Shown here: positions 1-5,929 of the stretch, piece after piece
Position numbering within the stretch: position 1 is the stretch's first letter
Layout of the letters: every line of letters begins with the position of its first letter
NCBI GenBank assembly: GCA_020442965.1
Contig: JAGRJB010000257.1
Location: 1 to 5,929 of the forward strand
DNA length: 5,929 nt
DNA from: Pseudomonadales bacterium
Lineage (GTDB): Bacteria; Pseudomonadota; Gammaproteobacteria; Steroidobacterales; Steroidobacteraceae
Reading direction: 5' to 3'
Made by a program: the position numbers and the translations under genes
Notes under the pieces: model-generated
Databases searched by the model: none
What the model saw: the letters and a program-made list of their open reading frames with translations, nothing else
What the model was told of the DNA's origin: nothing

Positions 1-1200
1 GCTGCCGGCGAACCCACCGGCCGAGCCTGAGCCCGGCAGCGGCACCTCCGCGACCTGCCTGCCGTCGGCGCCGTACACGCGCACGATCGACACGGCATCG
101 CGCACGTAATTGGCAATGAACCGCCCGCCCACGAAACTGGCCGTCTGCAGTGCGATGTCGCTCTGCGGCACCACGGTGCGCCAGGCGCTCACGTTCGAGT
201 CGTTAGCCGGTACCGTGATCACTCGTCCGAGGGGTGCCTCGTTAGTCGTCTGGAAGTACAATTCGTCGCCGTGCGAGCCGATGAACGTATATAACGCATC
301 CCATGCTCCCAGCAACAGCCGCGGCTTGGCGCCTGGCAGTCGCAAATCGAGCAACTCGACTGCGTTGGTCTCGTACCCGTCGAACAGGCTGATGACGAGA
401 TAGCGGCCGTCGCGCGTGACCTCTGCACTCGGTACCCGCGTCGGATGGTCGGTCACGCGATAGACGAGCGTATCGGCCGATTGCTCGGTACCAAGTTGGT
501 GAAAATAGACGTCCGGGCGACCCGCGTCGTCGCCACGCCCGTTCAGCACCGGGTAGCGGCTGTAGTACACACCCCTGCCGTCACGCGCCCAGGAAACCGG
601 ATAGAACTTGGAGAACTGCAGAACGTCCGGCAACTCCGCGCCGTCGCTGACGCCCCGAAAATGCCAGACGTTCCAGTCCGTGCCGCCATCGGACAGCGCA
701 TAGGCCATGGTGCCACCGTCCGGGCTCGGCTCCCACAGCGACAACGCGATGGTGGCATCAGCGCTCGCGTCGTTCGGATCTAACAAGACGCGTGGTGCGG
801 CATCGGGCGTGTCGGCAACGTAGAGCACGCTTTGGTCTTGCGTGCCATTGTTGTGCAGATAGAAAAAGCGCCCGCCCTCTTCGCGCGGTAAACCAAAGCG
901 CTCATAACTCCAGAGCTTGGTCAGCCGGGTCTTTATCCATTCGCGTTGCGGCAGCGCTTCGAGATATGGCCGCGACAGGTCGTTCTCGGCCGCTACCCAC
1001 GCACGCGTGGCGGGAGAATCCGGTCGTTCGAATTCGCGATACGGGTCGGCAATCTCGACGCTACCGTAGTGATCGATCGTATCGCTGCGGGGCGGTGTGG
1101 GATATTTCATAGGACCGGTGACCGGTGTAGCCGCGCACGCAGCAAGGAGGCCGGCGGTCGCCACGAGAACGATCTTCGAATACTCCGCAAGGCGAGGCAT
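1..1200 (-). CDS. Prolyl oligopeptidase (S9A), predicted lipoprotein, N-terminal 400 residues (3' end outside window)
   Basis: Serine peptidase that cuts short peptides on the carboxyl side of internal proline. Starting at the ATG at 1200-1198, a lipoprotein signal is seen: Arg3/Lys9, a hydrophobic run, and lipobox L19-A-A-C22. Ala at +2 is compatible with outer-membrane sorting. A GAAGGTGG Shine-Dalgarno lies 4-5 nt upstream of this ATG, and an in-frame stop at 1236-1234 closes the frame above it. The in-frame ATG at 1110 (residue 31) would lose the signal, so it is less likely. Family marks follow: DPYR (52-55), KLWSYERFG (95-103), GTQDQSVLYVAD (119-130), LLDPN (139-143), SPDG (159-162), YALSDGGTDW (167-176), LPDVLQFSKF (190-199), YYSRYP (213-218). 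Residues from about 100 on form the seven-bladed propeller. The catalytic Ser, Asp and His would lie in the missing C-terminal half, so activity cannot be judged. The usual Trp-Leu after DPYR is Glu56-Phe57 here. It is divergent from the DPP4-type gene. Confidence 0.93.
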   Translation of the reverse strand, partial: MPRLAEYSKIVLVATAGLLAACAATPVTGPMKYPTPPRSDTIDHYGSVEIADPYREFERPDSPATRAWVAAENDLSRPYLEALPQREWIKTRLTKLWSYERFGLPREEGGRFFYLHNNGTQDQSVLYVADTPDAAPRVLLDPNDASADATIALSLWEPSPDGGTMAYALSDGGTDWNVWHFRGVSDGAELPDVLQFSKFYPVSWARDGRGVYYSRYPVLNGRGDDAGRPDVYFHQLGTEQSADTLVYRVTDHPTRVPSAEVTRDGRYLVISLFDGYETNAVELLDLRLPGAKPRLLLGAWDALYTFIGSHGDELYFQTTNEAPLGRVITVPANDSNVSAWRTVVPQSDIALQTASFVGGRFIANYVRDAVSIVRVYGADGRQVAEVPLPGSGSAGGFAGS

Positions 1201-1252
1201 ACTGCCACCTTCAGCTGTCGACAACGGCACAGTTTATCAAACGGACCCGACC
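1201..1252. promoter_or_regulatory. Shared 52-bp divergent control region of the two S9 peptidase genes
   Basis: The whole space between the two start codons must hold at least part of the promoters of both genes. It contains one AT-rich core, AGTTTATCAA at 1231-1240. Read leftward this gives GATAAA (1238-1233), a 4/6 match to a sigma-70 -10 box, about 33 nt before the leftward ATG. Read rightward it gives TATCAA (1235-1240, 4/6), only 12 nt before the ATG at 1253, which would make a very short leader. No convincing -35 box was found for either direction. A perfect 8-bp palindrome, TGTCGACA, sits at 1216-1223 and could be an operator half-site pair or chance. Promoter assignments are inference. 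Confidence 0.35.
1205..1211 (-). promoter_or_regulatory. Shine-Dalgarno fixing the prolyl oligopeptidase start at 1200
   Basis: On the minus strand the sequence AAGGTGG lies 4 nt before the ATG at 1200-1198. It favours this start over the downstream in-frame ATG at 1110, whose upstream sequence (ACCGGTCACCGGTCCT) is part of the coding sequence and has no comparable site. The choice matters because only the longer form carries the lipobox. Confidence 0.65.
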
Positions 1253-3535
1253 ATGCCAGAACCCCTCGCTCGCCACATCCGACTGGGCGTCGTCGCCATG
1301 CTCACCTGGGCCGCGATCCTGAGCGCCCCGGTCGCCAGCGCCAAACAACTGACGCTCGAGCGCCTGTTCGCTGCGCCCGACATTTCCGGACCGACGTTGC
1401 GCAGTCCGCGAATCTCGCCGGACGGCAAACTGGTCGCGTACCTGCGTGGCAGCGACGACGACAAGGACCGGTACGATCTCTGGGCTTATGACACCGTGGC
1501 GCAGCAGCATCGGCGGTTGATCGACTCACGTGCTCTCGCCGGCGGCAGCGAAACAGTCTCGGTGGAAGAAGCCGCGCGCCGCGAGCGCCAGCGGACAGCC
1601 GCATTGTCGGGCATCGTCGACTACCAGTTCGCGCCCGATTCGCGCACGATCCTCGTGCCCTTGAATGGCGACCTGTATCTGTACGATCTGCGCGCGCCAG
1701 AGAGCAAAGCCGTCCGCCAACTAACCACTACCGCAGCGGCCGAGACGGATGCGAAGTTCTCGCCACGAGGCCGCTACGTAAGCTACATACGGGAGCAGAA
1801 TCTCTATGTCACTGAACTACGCAGTGGCGTGGAGACCGCTGTCACGCGCGGCGGCGGCGAACTCGTGAGCTTCGGCATGGCCGAGTTCATTGCACAGGAA
1901 GAAATGGACCGCGACACGGGCTACTGGTGGTCGCCCGACGACAAGCGCATTGCCGTCGCGCGGGTTGATGAGACCCCGGTCGCGGAGCTCGAGCGCTTCG
2001 AGATCTACGCCGAAAACGTTCGCGTGATCAAGCAGCGCTATCCAGCGACGGGCGCGGCCAATGCCCTTGTCACGCTGGGCGTGTACACCTTGGACGGGAA
2101 TGAAGTCGTACCGATCGATCTCGGTCCGAACCAGGACATCTACCTGGCGCGCGTTGACTGGTTTCCCTCGGCCGACGCGCTCGCCGTGCAGCGCCAGAGC
2201 CGCAACCAGCAGACGCTCGATTTGCTGCGCGCCGATGCTGCCACCGGTGCGACGCAAACCCTGTTGACCGAGCGCAGCGCTACCTGGGTGCCGCTGCATC
2301 ATGAACTCACCTTCCTGAAACGTTCGCCACGCTTCATCTGGTCGTCGGTCCGCGACGGCTATAAACATCTGTATTTGTATCACAACGATGGCACGCTCAT
2401 CCGCCAGCTCACAACGGGCGATTGGATGGTCGTCGGCGACAGCAACGAGCGCGCCATTAGCGCGCTCGATGAGCGCGCCGGGCGAGTCTACTTCATGGCT
2501 AACAAGGCCACGCCGCTCGAGCGGCACCTGTACTGGACTGAGCTGGAGAAAGCGGGCGCGGAACCGGTACGGATCACTGCGGGCAGTGGCTGGCACAGCG
2601 TGAAAATGGCCGAAACCGCAGACCTTTTCGTCGATACTTTCTCAACAGCGAATACACCGCCGCAGGTCTCGCTGCGCGACCAGACTGGCGCCTTGCTGAC
2701 GACCTTGGTCGCTAACGAACTGAATGCGAACCATCCATACGCGCCCTACTTCGATGAACACGCGCGGCCCGAGTTCGGAAGCCTGCGGGCCGAGGATGGC
2801 CAGACGATCTACTACAAACTCATCAAGCCGCGTGGCACATCGTCCGGCAAACGATTCCCGGTGATCGTCGATGTCTACGGCGGACCCGCTGCGCAGCGGG
2901 TACAGCGGGCGTGGGGCTCGCTGTTCCAGCAGTATCTCGCGCAGCAAGGGTTCGTTGTTTTTGCGCTCGACAATCGGGGCAGTGGCTTTCGCGGCACTGA
3001 GTTCGAGTCGGCGCTGTTTCATCGCATGGGAACGGTGGAAGTGCGCGATCAGATGAAGGGCGTCGAATTCTTGCGATCGCTGCCCTACGTCGATCCCCAG
3101 CGCATCGGCATCTGGGGCTGGAGCTATGGCGGCTATATGGCGCTCATGTGCCTGATGCAGGCACCCGAACACTTTGCGGCCGCCGCCGCCGGCGCACCCG
3201 TGACGGATTGGCGTCTATACGACACGCACTACACTGAGCGGTATATGGGTACGCCCGTTGACGATGCTGCGGCCTATGAAAAAAGCGACGTGCTCAATCA
3301 CGCCGACCAGTTACGCGGTTCACTCCTGGTCCTGCACGGCATGGCCGACGACAACGTGCTGTTCACCCACAGCACCGCGCTGATGAAACGCCTGCAGGAT
3401 CTGCAGAAGCCGTTCGACCTGATGACTTATCCGGGCAGCAAGCACGGCTTGATCCGCCAGAGCGGCACGGGTCAGCACGCGTATTCCCAGATCGAAAGGT
3501 TTTTCAAACGGACCCTTGCACCCGTGGGCGACTGA
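1253..3535 (+). CDS. Dipeptidyl peptidase IV-type serine peptidase (S9B), exported, complete, 760 aa
   Basis: Removes N-terminal X-Pro (or X-Ala) dipeptides from peptides, probably in the periplasm. The ATG at 1253 gives a signal peptide: Arg7-His-Ile-Arg10, a hydrophobic core, and an A-S-A|K cleavage site near residue 36. Only a weak CGGA (1242-1245) precedes it. The open frame extends back to 1097, but that stretch lies antisense to the neighbouring signal peptide and would bury the export signal. The propeller (about 40-480) includes the double-Glu motif AQEEMDR with Glu216-Glu217, which anchors the substrate amino terminus, and GYWWSPDDKR. The alpha/beta hydrolase domain (about 500-760) has DVYGGP with oxyanion Tyr542, GWSYGG with nucleophile Ser624, YDTHYTERYMG with pocket Tyr656 and Tyr660, HGMADDNV with Asp699, and SKHG with His731. 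The spacing matches human DPP4 (Tyr547, Ser630, Tyr662/666, Asp708, His740). Length is normal for bacterial DPP4. I expect an active enzyme. Confidence 0.96.
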   Translation: MPEPLARHIRLGVVAMLTWAAILSAPVASAKQLTLERLFAAPDISGPTLRSPRISPDGKLVAYLRGSDDDKDRYDLWAYDTVAQQHRRLIDSRALAGGSETVSVEEAARRERQRTAALSGIVDYQFAPDSRTILVPLNGDLYLYDLRAPESKAVRQLTTTAAAETDAKFSPRGRYVSYIREQNLYVTELRSGVETAVTRGGGELVSFGMAEFIAQEEMDRDTGYWWSPDDKRIAVARVDETPVAELERFEIYAENVRVIKQRYPATGAANALVTLGVYTLDGNEVVPIDLGPNQDIYLARVDWFPSADALAVQRQSRNQQTLDLLRADAATGATQTLLTERSATWVPLHHELTFLKRSPRFIWSSVRDGYKHLYLYHNDGTLIRQLTTGDWMVVGDSNERAISALDERAGRVYFMANKATPLERHLYWTELEKAGAEPVRITAGSGWHSVKMAETADLFVDTFSTANTPPQVSLRDQTGALLTTLVANELNANHPYAPYFDEHARPEFGSLRAEDGQTIYYKLIKPRGTSSGKRFPVIVDVYGGPAAQRVQRAWGSLFQQYLAQQGFVVFALDNRGSGFRGTEFESALFHRMGTVEVRDQMKGVEFLRSLPYVDPQRIGIWGWSYGGYMALMCLMQAPEHFAAAAAGAPVTDWRLYDTHYTERYMGTPVDDAAAYEKSDVLNHADQLRGSLLVLHGMADDNVLFTHSTALMKRLQDLQKPFDLMTYPGSKHGLIRQSGTGQHAYSQIERFFKRTLAPVGD

Positions 3536-3541
3536 AACGCC

Positions 3542-3568
3542 CCGAAATCACGCTACAGCTTGATTCGG
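3542..3568. terminator. Weak inverted repeat between the convergent gene ends, possible bidirectional terminator
   Basis: CCGAAATCA (3542-3550) pairs with TGATTCGG (3561-3568), giving an 8-bp stem with one bulged A and a 10-nt loop. It covers most of the 17-bp gap between the DPP4-type gene and the convergent 127-aa gene. The stop codon of the latter lies in the loop. No T-tract follows on either strand, so it does not meet the usual intrinsic terminator pattern. A second stem, CCGCC/GGCGG (3569-3582), lies next to it but inside coding sequence. Confidence 0.25.
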
Positions 3569-3936
3569 CCGCCCGCAGGCGGACCTGCTGCCGCACCGAC
3601 GCCTGGGACGACGATGCGCGACGCAGCTTCGCGCCGCATTTCACGCGCCTCGTCAATCGCCTGTTCGATCGCACCTTTCACAGCCGCGGGGAATTGCGCG
3701 CAAGCTTCGGTCAGCGTGGTAGCCGTGAGTTCAAACGACAGTGGCAACACGCCGCCGGGTGTCAGTAATTGCGTCTGACCGGAGTACTCCACGGCTCGCG
3801 ACGAATCAACGGCACCAGTGGCGTCCACGGGCGTCAGACAGCGGATCGTGCCGGCCTGGCGGTCAGTGAACACCTCTTCGCGATACAGCGATTTGACGTC
3901 AACCTTGATTTCGGGGAGTTCCTGTTCTTCGGCCAT
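3553..3936 (-). CDS. Conserved-looking small protein of unknown function, 127 aa
   Basis: I cannot name a function or family for this protein. No signal peptide or membrane segment is seen, so a cytosolic location is likely. It starts acidic (MAEEQELPEIKVDV), then has a charged segment with YREEVFTDRQAGTIRCLTPVD (18-38), which looks like a beta-rich region. A probable strand segment follows (QTQLLTPGGVLPLSFEL, 54-70). Residues 75-106 are a likely amphipathic helix rich in Ala, Glu and Arg. The end is a Gly/Ala/Pro tail (111-124) closing in GRIKL. One cysteine in each half (33, 79) gives no metal motif. A clear AGGTG Shine-Dalgarno (3945-3941) lies 4 nt before the ATG. It is the last gene of the leftward cluster, 31 bp after the dehydrogenase stop, and ends 17 bp from the convergent DPP4-type gene. 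Codon use and base composition fit the neighbours. I am confident that it is a real gene, not of its role. Confidence 0.85.
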   Translation of the reverse strand: MAEEQELPEIKVDVKSLYREEVFTDRQAGTIRCLTPVDATGAVDSSRAVEYSGQTQLLTPGGVLPLSFELTATTLTEACAQFPAAVKGAIEQAIDEAREMRREAASRIVVPGVGAAAGPPAGGRIKL

Positions 3937-3967
3937 AGCGCACCTAAGTAGTTAGTAAGTATCAATA
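3937..3967 (-). promoter_or_regulatory. AT-rich spacer upstream of the 127-aa gene: ribosome site and possible promoter
   Basis: Apart from its last ten bases this 31-bp spacer is strikingly AT-rich next to GC-rich genes. On the minus strand TTGATA occurs twice in tandem, the first copy overlapping the dehydrogenase stop codon, followed by the repetitive CTTACTAACTACTTA. GATACT (4/6 to a -10 box) could serve a local promoter, but no -35 box is evident at the right distance. The AGGTG at 3945-3941 is a good Shine-Dalgarno. The spacer has no hairpin, so read-through from the dehydrogenase gene is also likely. Confidence 0.35.
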
Positions 3968-5443
3968 TCAATTCGCCGGCCTGGCATGACGTTCATCGAT
4001 CATGTCGATGGTCATGGGCGTGCCGGTCTGATGGATCAGCACCTTGGTACGAAAGAACCGCAAGTAACCGGCGGGACCCATACGTGAGCCGCCGAGCCCG
4101 GACAGCTTGAAGGAATTCTTCTCGGCCTCATGCATCAAGGCTGTCAGGGAGCCGTCGTTCAGAGAAACACCGCCGGCGTCTATTCGTCGGCCAATCTGCT
4201 CCGCCTCCTCCAGCGTTCCGGCCATCACGCCCGCCGACAGGCCATAGTCGCCGTCATTCGCAAGCGCAACAGCCTCATCGACACTATCGTACGGAATCAC
4301 GGGAATCACCGGCCCGAAGGTCTCTTCCTGCATGATCGCCATGTCGTGCTTCACATCGACCAGCACGGTGGGCGCGAGCCACTTGCCGCCGTGGTCCTCG
4401 ATCTTCCCGCCACAAAGAACTCGCGCACCCTTCTTCTCGGCATCGGCTAGCTGTGCGGCGACGATGTCACCCTGCCGTCCCCAAATGAATGGACCGATAT
4501 GGCCGGCGTGCAAGTCAGGCCAATTGAGTTCGACTTTGCGGGCCTTGGCGACCAGTTGGTCGACGAACGGCTGGTAGATACGGCGATCCACGTGTACACG
4601 CTCGAGGGACTGACAAGCCTGGCCGGTTGCCAGCACCGACGCGCGTAGCGCCACGTCCGTCGCACGCCCCAGATCGGCGCTAGCTGTGACGATCAACGGG
4701 TCCTTGCCGCCCAGCTCGAGAAACGCTGGCACAAAATGCCGCGCGGCGTTCTCGCCGACGAGACGTCCCGTCTTGACGCTGCCGGTAAAACACACCACGT
4801 CCGACTGTGCAACGAGTGCTTCACCCATGCCCCGGCCACCCGGAATCACTGCCAACACGCGGGCGAGCTCGGGCACGGCGGCGATCGACGCTGCGAGTGG
4901 CGCCGCGAAACGTGGCGTGATCTCGCTCGGTTTCACGCATACAGCACAACCGGCTAACAATGCCGGGATCGCATCGATCACCGCCAGCGTGAACGGAAAA
5001 TTCCACGGACTGATGACGCCGACGAGGGAGTAAGGGATATGTTGCGAGCGCCAGCGTAGCGCGGGCATCGAGCGCGACTCGCCTTGCGACTCGCGCGTCA
5101 GCAAGACGGCATCATGCGACCAGCGATCGATGTAACCCAGGACGGCATTGAACTCGCTCACGGGTATCCAGTAGCGACCGGTATCGGTCGCGAGCGCCCG
5201 CACAATCGCGTCACGATGCTCGACCAAAGCCGCGCGCCAGCGCGCCATCACGGCAATGCGCGCCTCCAGACCGGCATCGCGCCACGCCGGTTGCGCAGCC
5301 CGCAGTGCGGCCAGGCGCGCAGTCAATTCACGATCGGCCGGCGCCGTGAATACATAGTCCGCTCTACCCGTGCGCGGATTGACGACGTCAAATCGCTCGC
5401 CGGTAAACGCGCCGCTCATGACTTCACTCTTGTTAGTTGCCAT
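3968..5443 (-). CDS. NAD(P)-dependent aldehyde dehydrogenase, substrate unknown, 491 aa
   Basis: Oxidises an aldehyde to the acid with NAD(P)+, in the cytosol. All catalytic landmarks of the ALDH superfamily are present: PWNFPF with Asn148, KPSE with Lys171 and Glu174 (cofactor), FTGS (219-222), ELGGKDP with general base Glu243, GQACQS with nucleophile Cys277, and EETFGPV with Glu374. Spacing matches the classical ALDH fold, and 491 aa is the usual length. The GGKDPLIV and SLERVHVD contexts resemble dehydrogenases placed near the diapolycopene-dialdehyde/semialdehyde groups, but I would not assign a substrate. The ATG at 5443 has GGAG (5454-5451) 7 nt upstream. Met9 (5419) is an alternative start with a poorer site. 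The first 11 bp overlap the end of mutT in another frame, so the two are probably translationally coupled. The cofactor-binding and thiol sites are intact, so it is probably active. It has no obvious partner gene in the window. Confidence 0.94.
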   Translation of the reverse strand: MATNKSEVMSGAFTGERFDVVNPRTGRADYVFTAPADRELTARLAALRAAQPAWRDAGLEARIAVMARWRAALVEHRDAIVRALATDTGRYWIPVSEFNAVLGYIDRWSHDAVLLTRESQGESRSMPALRWRSQHIPYSLVGVISPWNFPFTLAVIDAIPALLAGCAVCVKPSEITPRFAAPLAASIAAVPELARVLAVIPGGRGMGEALVAQSDVVCFTGSVKTGRLVGENAARHFVPAFLELGGKDPLIVTASADLGRATDVALRASVLATGQACQSLERVHVDRRIYQPFVDQLVAKARKVELNWPDLHAGHIGPFIWGRQGDIVAAQLADAEKKGARVLCGGKIEDHGGKWLAPTVLVDVKHDMAIMQEETFGPVIPVIPYDSVDEAVALANDGDYGLSAGVMAGTLEEAEQIGRRIDAGGVSLNDGSLTALMHEAEKNSFKLSGLGGSRMGPAGYLRFFRTKVLIHQTGTPMTIDMIDERHARPAN

Positions 5444-5873
5444 CGTTGGTCTCCGCTTGCAGGGCCATGATAAATGGGCGGTCGGCGTCCAGGATCAGCT
5501 CGTTGCGCAACGCATCGACCGCCACCCATTTGAGTCGCTGCCCATCGAGACTGCGTGGTTCGCCAGCATACGATGCGACGCGCCAGAACAAGAGCTGCAC
5601 GGTCCGATCAGGGTACTCGTGGCGCGCTGCCATCAGCTCGTGACTCAATTGTGCGTCGATCCCCAGCTCCTCGCGCAACTCGCGAACGAGCGCCGCAGAA
5701 TCGGTTTCACCTGGCGCTACTTTACCACCTGGGAATTCCCACCAGCCGGCCATGTGCCGACCGGGTGGCCGCTCGGCGATCAGAACCTGCCCTTGCGCGT
5801 CGAAAAGGGCCGCGGCAACGACGCGCAGGATCGGTTTGGCGGCGCCTGCGAGAGCAGGCGATGTCGCCGTCAT
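5433..5873 (-). CDS. mutT: MutT-type Nudix hydrolase (8-oxo-dGTP diphosphatase), 146 aa
   Basis: Hydrolyses 8-oxo-dGTP to the monophosphate and so keeps oxidised guanine out of DNA. The Nudix box is perfect: Gly50-x5-Glu56-x7-Arg64-Glu-Leu-Arg-Glu-Glu-Leu-Gly-Ile72, with metal-binding Glu68 and Glu69. Just before it is WWEFPGG (44-50), which matches the MutT sub-family. RVVAAALFDAQGQVLIAERP (17-36) is the first strand pair, and EYPDRTVQLLFWRV (86-99) matches the E. coli MutT region EFPDRHITLWFW. E. coli MutT is 129 aa, so this is normal length, with a short N-terminal extension. The ATG at 5873 overlaps the secA stop as ATGA, which suggests coupled translation. No strong Shine-Dalgarno precedes it. 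A frame extended to 5927 would run inside the secA tail and is rejected. It lacks the ThiE-like fusion domain found in some relatives. The secA-mutT order, as in E. coli, supports the name. Confidence 0.95.
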   Translation of the reverse strand: MTATSPALAGAAKPILRVVAAALFDAQGQVLIAERPPGRHMAGWWEFPGGKVAPGETDSAALVRELREELGIDAQLSHELMAARHEYPDRTVQLLFWRVASYAGEPRSLDGQRLKWVAVDALRNELILDADRPFIMALQAETNDGN

Positions 5874-5929
5874 TTTGCGTCGGCCAACGCACCGTGGCAA
5901 TTCTTGAACTTCTTGCCGCTGCCGCACGG
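5870..5929 (-). CDS. secA: SecA preprotein translocase ATPase, last 19 codons (5' part outside window)
   Basis: Only the C-terminal tail is present. It reads PCGSGKKFKNCHGALADAK and then TGA. The PCGSGKKFKNCHG part is the SEC-C zinc-binding motif that ends SecA (CxCGSGKK-x4-CH), here with the second Cys of the CxC pair and the final Cys-His. In SecA this motif binds zinc and helps contact SecB and phospholipids. Identification rests on this short motif, but the following mutT gene matches the known secA-mutT order, which makes SecA much more likely than another SEC-C protein. The stop codon overlaps the mutT start by 4 bp (ATGA). Confidence 0.85.
   Translation of the reverse strand, partial: PCGSGKKFKNCHGALADAK

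Noticed and set aside
445..783. Open frame of 112 codons on the plus strand within the prolyl oligopeptidase
   Set aside because: Antisense to a frame with clear S9A motifs over all 400 visible codons. The translation has no recognised features.
1097..1252. Upstream extension of the DPP4-type reading frame (52 more codons from the ATG at 1097)
   Set aside because: It runs antisense to the prolyl oligopeptidase start and signal peptide and would place the DPP4 signal peptide inside the protein. The ATG at 1253 gives a proper signal sequence.
1817..2596. Open frame of 259 codons on the minus strand within the DPP4-type gene
   Set aside because: It lies wholly antisense to a gene with intact catalytic motifs, shows no recognisable domain, and long empty antisense frames are common in GC-rich coding DNA.
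2642..3172. Open frame of 176 codons on the minus strand opposite the DPP4 catalytic domain
   Set aside because: Same reason: a shadow of codon bias. Its translation shows no family features.
3569..3582. CCGCC/GGCGG hairpin as an intrinsic terminator
   Set aside because: It encodes the Gly/Pro tail of the 127-aa protein, has only a 5-bp stem and lacks a T-tract on both strands.
5084..5470. Open frame of 128 codons on the plus strand opposite the dehydrogenase N-terminus
   Set aside because: Antisense to well-supported aldehyde dehydrogenase and mutT coding sequence, with no motif of its own.
5874..5927. N-terminal extension of MutT from an ATG at 5927
   Set aside because: These 54 bases encode the SecA zinc motif in another frame, and the ATGA overlap at 5873-5870 is a typical coupled start. 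E. coli MutT also starts close to its first beta strand.

Overview
This GC-rich window (high GC in all genes by eye) carries six genes on two fronts. It most resembles a gammaproteobacterial chromosome, possibly of the Xanthomonadales or a related deep branch. The main clues are secA followed directly by mutT, as in Escherichia coli, and two proline-specific S9 peptidases with export signals. The taxon is an inference.

Left part (1-3535): a divergent pair. A prolyl oligopeptidase (S9A) reads leftward from 1200 and runs off the window. It has a lipoprotein signal peptide and only its first 400 residues are present. A dipeptidyl peptidase IV-type enzyme (S9B, 760 aa) reads rightward from 1253 to 3535 and is complete, with signal peptide, double-Glu motif and Ser/Asp/His triad. 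The two starts are 52 bp apart and must share regulatory DNA. Together they look like a periplasmic unit for degrading proline-rich peptides: one cuts after internal Pro, the other removes N-terminal X-Pro dipeptides.

Right part (5929 down to 3553): a leftward cluster that looks like one transcription unit. It contains the last 19 codons of secA (zinc-binding SEC-C tail), mutT (4-bp ATGA overlap), an aldehyde dehydrogenase of unknown substrate (11-bp overlap with mutT) and a 127-aa conserved-looking protein of unknown function after a 31-bp AT-rich spacer. The DPP4 gene and the 127-aa gene converge with only 17 bp between their stops.

No RNA gene, insertion sequence, CRISPR array or phage feature was seen, and no gene-free stretch exceeds 52 bp. 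I found no clear new system. The points most worth checking are the fusion of mutT and the dehydrogenase into the secA unit, the unknown 127-aa gene, and the shared control region of the two proline peptidases.
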